Part shown: in pieces, positions 17,662-26,213 of the stretch
Layout of the letters: every line of letters begins with the position of its first letter
Numbering within the stretch: the stretch's first letter is position 1
Source: Colwellia sp. E2M01
Lineage (GTDB): Bacteria > Pseudomonadota > Gammaproteobacteria > Enterobacterales > Alteromonadaceae
Assembly (NCBI RefSeq): GCF_018860585.1
Contig: NZ_JAHKPR010000022.1
Coordinates: 50,747-114,746, forward strand
Reading direction: 5' to 3'
Length of the DNA stretch: 64,000 nt
Made by a program: the position numbers and the translations under genes
The notes under the pieces: model-generated
What the model was told of the DNA's origin: nothing
Seen by the model: the letters and a program-made list of their open reading frames with translations, nothing else
The model's database searches: none

Positions 17662-19767
17662 TTACTGACCTATAGCGCTAACAATTTTAATTTGCTTATC
17701 ATCTGGTATTTCTTGATAAGAAATAACACGTAAGCTAGGTATTGTATGTTTAACAAATTTAGCTAAAACGTGACGTAAAATACCTGATGTTAAAAGTATT
17801 GGTGTATCACCAGCCATTTCTTGCTGGTTAGCTCCTTCAGTTAATGATTGTTGTAAGCGTTCAGCTAACCCCGGTTCAATACCGGCACCATCATCTCCTG
17901 CCATTTGCATAGACTGATGCAACATCTGTTCCAATTCTGGAGCCAAAGTTATGACGGGTACTTCTGGTGCACCACCGACAAGGTCTTGCACAATAAATTT
18001 TCTTAAACTAATACGAACGGCAGCGGTAAGCACTTCAGGATCTTGGCTTTTAGGGCCGTATTCCACCAATGTTTGCACAATTGAACGCATATCTCTCACT
18101 GCTACACCTTCATTCATTAAGCTTTGTAGTACCTTAACAACCGTACCTAGTGTCAAAATATTTGGCACAAAACCTTCGACAAGTTTCGGATAATTTTTCT
18201 CTAACAAATCTAATAAATTTTGGACTTCTTCATGGCCTAATAATTGTGATGCATTATTACTTAGTATTTGGCTTAAATGCGTAGCTAATACAGTTGCCGA
18301 GTCAACAACCGTATAACCAAGTGTTTGTGCTTGGTCGCGTTGATTTTTCTGGATCCAAGTGGCATCAAGTCCAAAAGCAGGATCTTTAGTAGCTACCCCT
18401 TCAAGTGAGCCAAAAACTTGACCCGGATTAATGGCTAACTCTTGATCATGTCGAATTTGTGCAGTACCAACCACTACGCCCATTAATGATATTTGGTAAC
18501 TGTTTGGGTCTAAGTCTAAATTATCGCGAATATGCACTGCAGGTACTAAAAATCCAAATTCTTGTGATAATTTTTTACGAACGCCTTTTATTCTACTTAA
18601 TAGCTCGCCACCTTGCGCTTTATCAACAAGAGGAATTAAACGGTAACCTATTTCTAAACCAATCACATCTACGTGGTTAACATCATCCCAACCTAGTTCT
18701 TTTACTTCTTCTTCTTTTTGTTGGCTTAATGCTTGCTCTTCGTGAGCTATTTGCGCTAATTCATTAGTTTTATTTACTTTGTTTCTTGCTCCCATAAAAG
18801 CGGTAGCTGCGATAATGGCTGCAAATAAAATAAATACAAAATGTGGCATACCAGGAATAACACCCATAATAAGCATTACACCAGCAGCAATATAAAGAGA
18901 TCTCTCTTGCCCTAATTGGCTACTAACCTGCTCGCCCATATCTTCAGAAGTATTTTGACGAGTTACAACGATTGCAGTACCAATAGATAATAATAAGCCT
19001 GGAATTTGTGCTACTAAGCCATCACCAATAGTTAACAGTGTGTATATTTCAACGGCACTATCAAACGATAAGTCATGTTGCACCATGCCAATAATTAAGC
19101 CACCAATAATATTGATGAATAAAATTAAAATACCGGCAATTGCATCACCTTTTACGAATTTACTAGCACCGTCCATAGAGCCGTAAAAATCAGCTTCATT
19201 AGTTACTTCAGTACGGCGTTCTTTTGCTTGTTCTTGAGTAATAAAGCCCGCATTTAAGTCAGCATCAATCGCCATTTGCTTACCCGGCATTGCATCTAAA
19301 GTAAAGCGTGCTGTTACTTCGGCGATTCGTCCAGCACCCTTAGTTATTACAACAAAGTTAATAATGATCAAGATAAGGAATACCACTAAACCTACAGCAT
19401 AGTTGCCACCAATAACCACTGAACCAAAAGCTTCAATGACTTTACCTGCAGCTTCAGGGCCTTCATGACCTTCGAGTAAAACAACACGAGTACTGGCAAC
19501 GTTAAGTGCTAACCTTAAAATAGTTGCTACTAATAAAACAGCAGGGAAAGAGCCAAAATCAAGAGGCTTTAAGGTATAAACGGTGATAAGTAATACAACG
19601 AGAGAAAGTGCGATGTTAAAAGAAAATAAAATATCTAATAACCAGGCAGGCATAGGTAAAATAATCATACCTAGTGCTGCCATTACTAATAATGGAGTGC
19701 CTAAACCACTAAAATAACGTAGTTTCGATTTATCTAACTGATTAAAATAAGAGGCTATTTGTTGCAT
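17662..19767 (-). CDS. flhA: Flagellar type III export gate protein FlhA
   Basis: 701 residues: eight membrane helices in the N-terminal half and a large cytoplasmic ring domain that docks chaperone-substrate complexes such as FliS-flagellin. The FHIPEP signature zone, with L-N-V-A-S-T-R-V-V-L-L-E-G and D-A-M-P-G-K-Q-M-A-I-D-A-D-L, is intact. It starts a new transcription unit after a 219-bp gap behind flhB, in which a -24/-12 site is seen 40 bp upstream of the start. Confidence 0.97.
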   Translation of the reverse strand: MQQIASYFNQLDKSKLRYFSGLGTPLLVMAALGMIILPMPAWLLDILFSFNIALSLVVLLITVYTLKPLDFGSFPAVLLVATILRLALNVASTRVVLLEGHEGPEAAGKVIEAFGSVVIGGNYAVGLVVFLILIIINFVVITKGAGRIAEVTARFTLDAMPGKQMAIDADLNAGFITQEQAKERRTEVTNEADFYGSMDGASKFVKGDAIAGILILFINIIGGLIIGMVQHDLSFDSAVEIYTLLTIGDGLVAQIPGLLLSIGTAIVVTRQNTSEDMGEQVSSQLGQERSLYIAAGVMLIMGVIPGMPHFVFILFAAIIAATAFMGARNKVNKTNELAQIAHEEQALSQQKEEEVKELGWDDVNHVDVIGLEIGYRLIPLVDKAQGGELLSRIKGVRKKLSQEFGFLVPAVHIRDNLDLDPNSYQISLMGVVVGTAQIRHDQELAINPGQVFGSLEGVATKDPAFGLDATWIQKNQRDQAQTLGYTVVDSATVLATHLSQILSNNASQLLGHEEVQNLLDLLEKNYPKLVEGFVPNILTLGTVVKVLQSLMNEGVAVRDMRSIVQTLVEYGPKSQDPEVLTAAVRISLRKFIVQDLVGGAPEVPVITLAPELEQMLHQSMQMAGDDGAGIEPGLAERLQQSLTEGANQQEMAGDTPILLTSGILRHVLAKFVKHTIPSLRVISYQEIPDDKQIKIVSAIGQ

Positions 19768-19986
19768 TATTACTTCATGATGTTTTTTTGACAGTACTCA
19801 TGAATTAGCAATTCTTATACCAATAACATTCAGACTCATTTAAATATATTATTGGCTTAGTATTAACTTGTCTGAACGCTTTTTTAACACTTCTCTAATC
19901 ATTAGATTTTTGAGGAAAGGAAAAGATAAAACCGCGCGATTATTAAAAATATAATTAGCTTAATACAAACGATTAAACCCTATTTG
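19768..19986 (-). other. Intergenic region between flhB and flhA
   Basis: 219 bp with no ORF of its own. It holds the candidate sigma-54 site for flhA (19807-19822). The rest is AT-rich, without a convincing terminator for flhB. Confidence 0.5.
19807..19822 (-). promoter_or_regulatory. Candidate sigma-54 promoter of flhA
   Basis: Minus strand reads TGGTATAAGAATTGCT: GG and GC ten bases apart, with TTGC at -12. It lies 40 bp upstream of flhA. Caution: part of it, TTATACCAAT on the plus strand, also occurs at 2681-2690, where no flagellar gene starts. Confidence 0.55.
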
Positions 19987-21117
19987 CTAATACTTAAAAT
20001 CGTCTGGGATTGGTAATTTTTTAGCAAGAGGGGTAGGTTTTTGAGCTTTACCTTTTTTATGTTCATTAAGTTGAAAAATAAAAGCTAACACTTGTGCAAC
20101 CGCTGCAAACAATTCTTCAGGGATATCTTCCCCTACTTCCGCGGTATAATATAACGAACGCGCTAGCGCAGGTGATTGTATAATTTCAACTTGATGCTCT
20201 TTAGCAATAGTACGAATATGCAATGCCATTTCATCAATGCCTTTGGCTGTCATTATTGGCGCCCCATTACCTGCAGGATCGTATTTAAGGGCAATAGAAA
20301 AATGTGTTGGGTTGGTAATAACCACATCTGAGTCTGGTACATCTTGCATCATTCTACGTTGTGATATTTCATATTGCGCACGACGTACACGACCTTTATT
20401 TTCAGGACTACCTTCTGTGCCTTTGTATTCATCTTTAATTTCTTGCTTAGTCATTTTTAATTGCTTGGTATGGTTCCAAATTTGATAAGGCGCATCGACA
20501 ACTACGATAATACCGATAGATAAAGCTAAAACCAAAAACATCCACATTAACATATTAACGGCATGTGCAAAGTTAGCAGGTATGGTTTCACGGCTTAAAC
20601 CTAGAATTTCTTCAAATAAACCACTGAGCAGTAAAAATGCGACAATAAAAACGACAAAAAATTTTAAAATTGACTTAAGGAGTTCAACGGCGGCTTGTAC
20701 ACCAAACATACGTTTAAAACCAGCCATTGGTGATAGTTTACTAGCTTTAGGCGCCATAGCTTCCCACGAGAAGTTAATTCCTCCAAGCATAGTATTCCCT
20801 ACAAATGCGGCTATCATTACAATAAAAAACAACCAAAGTAATGGCGTTGTAATTTGATATATGCCGTCGTTTATTACTTTAAATAAGGCATTAACATCCA
20901 TCGCTTCTTGCCGATTTATGCTAAACAAATGACTCATCATATCAGCCATAGCACTTGCTAGACTACCACCGACTAATAACATACCGCAGGCACAACCTAC
21001 TAAAACAAAAAAAGTACCTAAGTCTTTAGATCTGGCTATTTGACCTTTTTTTCGGGCATCGGTAAGTTTTTTTGCCGTGGGTTCTTCGGTTTTTTCACCG
21101 CTATCTGAATCAGCCAT
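19987..21117 (-). CDS. flhB: Flagellar export switch protein FlhB
   Basis: Switches the export apparatus from rod/hook to filament substrates after autocleavage. 376 residues: a charged N-terminus (E-K-T-E-E-P-T-A-K-K), four membrane helices, then a cytoplasmic domain with the intact N-P-T-H cleavage motif (I-T-N-P-T-H-F). It overlaps fliR by one base, so they are translationally coupled. Confidence 0.96.
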   Translation of the reverse strand: MADSDSGEKTEEPTAKKLTDARKKGQIARSKDLGTFFVLVGCACGMLLVGGSLASAMADMMSHLFSINRQEAMDVNALFKVINDGIYQITTPLLWLFFIVMIAAFVGNTMLGGINFSWEAMAPKASKLSPMAGFKRMFGVQAAVELLKSILKFFVVFIVAFLLLSGLFEEILGLSRETIPANFAHAVNMLMWMFLVLALSIGIIVVVDAPYQIWNHTKQLKMTKQEIKDEYKGTEGSPENKGRVRRAQYEISQRRMMQDVPDSDVVITNPTHFSIALKYDPAGNGAPIMTAKGIDEMALHIRTIAKEHQVEIIQSPALARSLYYTAEVGEDIPEELFAAVAQVLAFIFQLNEHKKGKAQKPTPLAKKLPIPDDFKY

Positions 21118-21899
21118 TATGGTGCCTGACAGTCAATGAGGTAGCAACTAAAGTCAAGCGCACGTTGCCACTGTAGTTCAAAGTGAGTAAAGAAGTTACC
21201 AAAAGTTAACCACATAATAATTAAACCAGCCATCATGGTGATAGGGAAACCAATAGCAAAAATATTCAGTTGTGGCGCAGCACGAGTCATAACACCAAAA
21301 GAAAAATTAATTAATAACATTGCCGTAATTGGTGCTAATGAAAGCGATAAAGCCGTAGCAAACATCCAACCGCCCCACTCTACAACTTCACGATATTTGA
21401 TACTTGATAAATGCTCTGTTGGAATAGGTAAAGTGTCAAAGCTGGCGACGACAAACTGCAAATAAGCCAAGTGCCCATCCATCACCCAAAATAACAAAGA
21501 AGATAAAATCAAAAAGAACTGACCTATAGCAGGCACATTCATTCCACTGGCAGGATCAACTAATGAAGCAAAACCAAGGCCTGATTGCATTGCAATAATT
21601 TGTCCAGCAAGGGTAAACGTATTAACCACCATTACAGTAACAAAGCCAAGCATGACCCCGATAATCATCTGTTGCCCTAATAATATAGCGGTTGTTAATG
21701 TGAAAAGATCATCAACGGCAGCTGGCGGTATAGCGGGCATAACGGCAACAGTAACACTGAGGCATAAAAATAATTTAACGCGCCCGGGAATAGTTCTTGC
21801 GCTAAAACCGATCATGGTCATAACCAATGCCGAGATACGACTAAATGGCAGAATAAAATCTGCTAAATATTGATTAATAACTGACTCGGTAAACTCCAT
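21117..21899 (-). CDS. fliR: Flagellar export protein FliR
   Basis: 260-residue polytopic membrane protein of the FliPQR export core. It contains the family segments P-F-S-R-I-S-A-L-V, M-I-G-F-S-A-R-T-I-P, M-Q-S-G-L-G-F-A-S-L-V-D-P and the later F-A-I-G-F-P-I-T-M motif. Order fliP-fliQ-fliR-flhB as usual. Confidence 0.95.
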   Translation of the reverse strand: MEFTESVINQYLADFILPFSRISALVMTMIGFSARTIPGRVKLFLCLSVTVAVMPAIPPAAVDDLFTLTTAILLGQQMIIGVMLGFVTVMVVNTFTLAGQIIAMQSGLGFASLVDPASGMNVPAIGQFFLILSSLLFWVMDGHLAYLQFVVASFDTLPIPTEHLSSIKYREVVEWGGWMFATALSLSLAPITAMLLINFSFGVMTRAAPQLNIFAIGFPITMMAGLIIMWLTFGNFFTHFELQWQRALDFSCYLIDCQAP

Positions 21900-21972
21900 A
21901 ATTATAAACTACGCGTTGTTTGACTGTGTTGGTAACGAATTTCTAACTGATTATTCATTAAATAATGACTTA

Positions 21973-22242
21973 TTAAATAATTACGCTTGGAATACTGGAA
22001 ATAAGCCGAATAGTGTAGTCCATAATTTTTTGCACCAACCAATGACCACCGATAATCAAGGCCAGTAAGGTAACAACTAATCGTGGTAAAAAGCTTAACG
22101 TTTGTTCGTTAATTGAGGTCGCAGCTTGAAAAACTGCAACAATCAAACCTACGGCTAAGCTTGGCAGGATAATAGCGCAAACTAGAATAATCACTAGCAA
22201 TAAGGCGTCACCTAACATATCTATATAGATTTCTGGACCCAT
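21973..22242 (-). CDS. fliQ: Flagellar export protein FliQ
   Basis: 89 residues with two membrane helices, the small subunit of the FliPQR gate complex. A-I-L-P-S-L-A-V-G-L-I-V-A-V-F-Q-A-A-T-S-I-N-E-Q-T-like segments around residues 25-50 match the family. It lies between fliP and fliR. Confidence 0.95.
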   Translation of the reverse strand: MGPEIYIDMLGDALLLVIILVCAIILPSLAVGLIVAVFQAATSINEQTLSFLPRLVVTLLALIIGGHWLVQKIMDYTIRLISSIPSVII

Positions 22243-22264
22243 AATTTACTCTCTTTTTACTTAG

Positions 22265-23023
22265 CTAACTACCCATACCGTAACTGGTAGCGATTGTACC
22301 TATCACTAAATTCCAACCATCAACTAACACAAATAACATTAACTTAAATGGTAGTGACACTATCATTGGCGATAACATCATCATACCCATTGCCATTAAA
22401 ATACTCGCTACAACTAAATCAATAATTAAAAATGGAATGAATAATATAAAGCCTATTTGAAACGCGGTTTTTAATTCACTGATAATAAAAGCAGGGATAA
22501 TAACCGTCATAGGTAAGTCGGTTGGTTGAGCTACAGGACCAACGCCAGCCATTTCGGCTAAGGTGTCAAGATCTTTAACGCGGGTTTGCTCAAGCATAAA
22601 AGCACGTAGAGGTACTTTAGCTAAATCAATGGCCTCAACCGAGGTGAGCTGTTCTGAAATATAAGGTTGAATAGCCGTTTTATCTATTTGATTATAAACT
22701 GGCGTCATAATAAATAAGGTCATAAACAAAGTTAAGCCAATAATCACTTGGTTTGAAGGCGTTTGTTGTAAACCAAAAGCTTGTCGAAGAATGGCCATCA
22801 CAACCACAATACGAGTAAATGATGTCATCATAATAACCGCAGCAGGAATAAAACTGAGCGCGGTCATAAATATTAATATTTGTAAATTTACGGAATACTC
22901 TTGCGAGCCATCGGGGTTTGTTGTCAACTTTAATGCCGATAACGATAAGTCTTCGGCTGCAGCGCCAAAACTCAAACCAAGCAAAGACAGAGTAATAATT
23001 ATAATGAACGAAATACTTTTCAT
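22265..23023 (-). CDS. fliP: Flagellar export protein FliP
   Basis: 252-residue core of the export gate. A cleavable signal peptide (about residues 1-23, ending G-A-A-A) precedes four membrane helices. Family motifs include [17 protein letters not shown] and the F-Q-I-G-F[10 protein letters not shown] segment. The start is an ATG at 23023. Confidence 0.96.
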   Translation of the reverse strand: MKSISFIIIITLSLLGLSFGAAAEDLSLSALKLTTNPDGSQEYSVNLQILIFMTALSFIPAAVIMMTSFTRIVVVMAILRQAFGLQQTPSNQVIIGLTLFMTLFIMTPVYNQIDKTAIQPYISEQLTSVEAIDLAKVPLRAFMLEQTRVKDLDTLAEMAGVGPVAQPTDLPMTVIIPAFIISELKTAFQIGFILFIPFLIIDLVVASILMAMGMMMLSPMIVSLPFKLMLFVLVDGWNLVIGTIATSYGMGS

Positions 23024-23090
23024 GGTTCGCTGATATTCCCTATTTAAAAGTAACCTTTATATTTGTTGTCATCGTTAGATAACCCAATGA

Positions 23091-23780
23091 TCACAGTTTT
23101 TTAGATGATAGAAAAGACAAAATATTTTTGGGTAGTGCAACATTGTTATCAGCTTGAGTTTTTAAAGGCTCAGCTAGCTTATCAAGCAAGGTGATTTGTT
23201 GCCCCGTAATACCTAACAATAGTTGCTGCTCACCTACTTGTACTACGAGCACTCGCTCTTTAGTACCTAATCTCAAGGTTGTAACCACTTTAAGTTGATT
23301 AACACTTTGCTGAGTTAAATTAAAACGTTTAAGTATTAACGCACAAACAATGATTAACCCTAACACCATAAATAAAGACAAAATCATACTGCCTGGGTTC
23401 ATGTTAGCCATTACATGCTTACCCACTTGCGGTGCTGGTTGCTCTGTTACCGTATTTTTTGGAGTAGTAGGGGGAGATTCAATAGTTGTAGTTACTTTTT
23501 CTTCCGGTAATGTTTCTTTTGATAAGGCATTTTTTACTGGCGTCTGTTTAGACTGCCCCGTAGCCGTATTATCAAATAGAGCTTTAGTGGGAGTATCAAT
23601 GGTTATCTTTTCTAGTGTTTTATCGGCAATACTACCTGACGCATTAACCGTTGCATTAGCATGGTTTACGTTTGGATGAGCTGAATTATCAGTATCAGCT
23701 ATGTCTGTAACTGCTATTGCCATTAAAGGTAATAAATAGCAGTTACAGGCAAACAAGATACCAAGCGTTTTTTTTATCAT
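23091..23780 (-). CDS. fliO: Flagellar biosynthesis protein FliO
   Basis: Helps assemble FliP. 229 residues: an N-terminal signal-like helix, a Thr/Pro/Asn-rich periplasmic stretch (about 25-125), one membrane helix (about 130-150), and a small cytoplasmic domain with L-R-L-G-T-K-E-R-V-L-V-V-Q-V-G and L-L-G-I-T. The periplasmic part is long for the family. Position before fliP and after fliN supports the call. Confidence 0.9.
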   Translation of the reverse strand: MIKKTLGILFACNCYLLPLMAIAVTDIADTDNSAHPNVNHANATVNASGSIADKTLEKITIDTPTKALFDNTATGQSKQTPVKNALSKETLPEEKVTTTIESPPTTPKNTVTEQPAPQVGKHVMANMNPGSMILSLFMVLGLIIVCALILKRFNLTQQSVNQLKVVTTLRLGTKERVLVVQVGEQQLLLGITGQQITLLDKLAEPLKTQADNNVALPKNILSFLSSKKL

Positions 23781-23828
23781 CTTATATTTTCAGAAGTAAC
23801 GTTCAATTAAGAAATAGATTGTTATTGT

Positions 23829-24233
23829 TTATTTTAGTTTTTTAATACGCTCAACCTGACTAACCACGTCAGTTAAACGAATACCAAACTTATCATTAAC
23901 GACAACAACTTCACCATGCGCGATTAACGTACCGTTAACCAATACATCAAGAGATTCACCCGCAACGCGATCTAATTCAACCACAGAGCCTTGGTTTAAC
24001 TGTAATAAGTTGCGAATACTAATATTACTTCGGCCAACTTCCATCGAAATAGTCACAGGGATATCTAAAATAGCGTCAAGCTTACGTTTTTCTTCACCGC
24101 TGATTGGTGCTTCATCTTCAGTTAGCTCTTCTAGTTCAACAGCTTCTGCCCCTTCACTAGAGGCAAGCGCTTCAGCTTGTTCGTCAAGCGCTTCATCCCA
24201 CATACTTAGGTCTTCATCTTTTTCGTTGCTCAT
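23829..24233 (-). CDS. fliN: Flagellar switch protein FliN
   Basis: C-ring protein. 134 residues: an acidic, Glu-rich N-terminal 45 residues, then the SpoA domain with I-P-V-T-I-S-M-E-V-G-R-S, L-L-Q-L-N-Q-G-S-V-V-E-L-D and G-E-V-V-V-V-N-D-K-F-G-I-R. It follows fliM by a short spacer. Confidence 0.96.
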   Translation of the reverse strand: MSNEKDEDLSMWDEALDEQAEALASSEGAEAVELEELTEDEAPISGEEKRKLDAILDIPVTISMEVGRSNISIRNLLQLNQGSVVELDRVAGESLDVLVNGTLIAHGEVVVVNDKFGIRLTDVVSQVERIKKLK

Positions 24234-24295
24234 AACACTGGCCTCAATTTATAATTTGTTCAAATATCTAAACTAACTTTCCCACATATAAAGGA

Positions 24296-25360
24296 TTACA
24301 AGTCGTCTTCTAGCAGATGAAGCTCTGCATCATTATCAAGGCGTTTTCCGCCTTTAGTTAAAATAGTTAATTCTGATTTAGCTGATTCTGGTCGCTTAAT
24401 TTTTGATTCGATTTTTAACGCAACATTATCTCGACTGCGCCCTAATTTAGCTCTAAAAGTAGGTAAATCTTCAATTAACACCGTAATATGCTCTGGCATT
24501 TCAATTGGGATAATATCACCCGCTTGTAATTCCATGACTTGGCTAAGTGGGATATCCACTTCGATAAACTTGGTATTTATATTTACCGACACATCCATAA
24601 TTTCGTCGCGTAATGCTTTCGACCAACGCATGTCGGTATCTTCTTTATCACTCTGTACACCGGCATCAAGTAACTCTCGAATAGGCTCGAGCATTGAATA
24701 AGGTAAAGCAATATGAAAATCACCGCCGCCACCATCTAATTCAATATGAAAAGAGCTAATAACAACCACTTCGGTAGGACTCACAATGTTTGCCATCGAC
24801 GGGTTTACTTCAGAATCTAAATATTCAAATGAAACGTCCATTACTGGCGACCATGCTTCTTTGTAATCTTCAAAAATAAGCTTTAACAGCATTTGAATAA
24901 TACGGCGCTCAGTTGGGGTAAACTCACGGCCTTCAATTTTTGCGTGGTATCGGCCATCACCACCGAAAAAGTTATCTACCAAGATAAACACTAACCGTGC
25001 TTCCATGGTAATTAACGCTGTGCCTTTTAGTGGACGAAAACGTACCATATTCAAACTTGTTGGAACAAATAGAGTATGGATGTATTCGCCGAACTTAATC
25101 ATTTGAATACCGTTAATTGAGACTTCCGCAGTTCGACGCATCATATTAAATAAACTAATACGCATATGGCGAGCGAAGCGTTCGTTGACCATTTCCAACG
25201 TTGGCATACGACCACGAACAATACGATCCTGTGAAGAAAAGTCATAATCTGAGGTGCCGTCACGTCGTTGAACGACATCCTCAACTATTTCTTCTTCTTC
25301 AACATCGTCAACACCGTGTAATAAGGCGTCAATTTCGTCTTGGGATAATAAATCACTCAC
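24296..25360 (-). CDS. fliM: Flagellar switch protein FliM
   Basis: C-ring protein and docking site for CheY-P. 354 residues starting S-D-L-L-S-Q-D-E-I-D-A-L-L-H-G, the conserved N-terminal CheY-binding peptide, followed by a CheC-like middle domain and a C-terminal SpoA domain. The start codon is a GTG at 25360, preceded by GAAGAG. Confidence 0.96.
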   Translation of the reverse strand: MSDLLSQDEIDALLHGVDDVEEEEIVEDVVQRRDGTSDYDFSSQDRIVRGRMPTLEMVNERFARHMRISLFNMMRRTAEVSINGIQMIKFGEYIHTLFVPTSLNMVRFRPLKGTALITMEARLVFILVDNFFGGDGRYHAKIEGREFTPTERRIIQMLLKLIFEDYKEAWSPVMDVSFEYLDSEVNPSMANIVSPTEVVVISSFHIELDGGGGDFHIALPYSMLEPIRELLDAGVQSDKEDTDMRWSKALRDEIMDVSVNINTKFIEVDIPLSQVMELQAGDIIPIEMPEHITVLIEDLPTFRAKLGRSRDNVALKIESKIKRPESAKSELTILTKGGKRLDNDAELHLLEDDL

Positions 25361-25489
25361 TCAATACACTCTTCTTATTTTATCTATTTGATCGTTATTT
25401 ACTTGCGAGTTTACCTAATGCAGTTCAATCAGTACTTGGGTCGGTTAATGCCAACTCTGTTCTTGCTAGCTTTGTTAATGTTAGCTCAG

Positions 25490-26044
25490 TTACTGCATAA
25501 CAAAACCAGTAAAGAGAACTTTCTCTACTGTTTCATTACTTTCAATTTCTTTCATTGTTTGTTGCACAGCCGATAATGCTTGTTCTTTTAAGGCCACTTT
25601 ACCTGCACTTGTTGCTAAATCATCGGCATTGGCACGAGAGAAAACCGCAAGTAAAGTACTTTCAATTAAAGGTATATGCATTTTTGCGTTTTCTTCGTTT
25701 TGCGAGCCACGAACGAGTAATTGCACTCTAATTTCCACAAAACGATCTCTTACTGCACCAGGAACATTAAAGCGAAAAGGTCTAGGCATAGGTACATATA
25801 AAGCCGTACCCAACTTAGCATCAGAGCTTGGAGACGCTGCTGAATCTGAACTGCTACTGTTACCACTATCGCTATTTGATGAAGTATTTAAAGCATCTTG
25901 ACTATCGCCACTATCACCCATTAAGAAAAAGTAAGCGCCTGCACTACCGCCAAGTAGAACAACAACAGCAATGATGATAATCATCATTTTTTTCTTTTTA
26001 CTCGACTTATCTAGTTCTAACTCACCTGGTTTTTCGTCTGCCAT
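25490..26044 (-). CDS. fliL: Flagellar basal body-associated protein FliL
   Basis: Inner-membrane protein that rings the stator. 184 residues: Lys-rich N-terminus, one membrane helix (about 18-40), a Ser/Asp-rich linker (about 45-75), then a periplasmic stomatin-like domain ending in V-L-F-T-G-F-V-M-Q. The Ser-rich linker is a local expansion. It precedes fliM. Confidence 0.93.
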   Translation of the reverse strand: MADEKPGELELDKSSKKKKMMIIIIAVVVLLGGSAGAYFFLMGDSGDSQDALNTSSNSDSGNSSSSDSAASPSSDAKLGTALYVPMPRPFRFNVPGAVRDRFVEIRVQLLVRGSQNEENAKMHIPLIESTLLAVFSRANADDLATSAGKVALKEQALSAVQQTMKEIESNETVEKVLFTGFVMQ

Positions 26045-26213
26045 GATAATCCTTAATATTTACAATCAGTAACCTATTATGAGGCGTGATAAATAATTAC
26101 TTACTTTATGGATGTAGACTATATCCTTGAATAGCCTTTGAGCCAATGTGTTTTCATTAACTTAACTGATTTTTAACTGAATTCTAGCTTAACTTTAGCT
26201 TTATTTAAGTAAA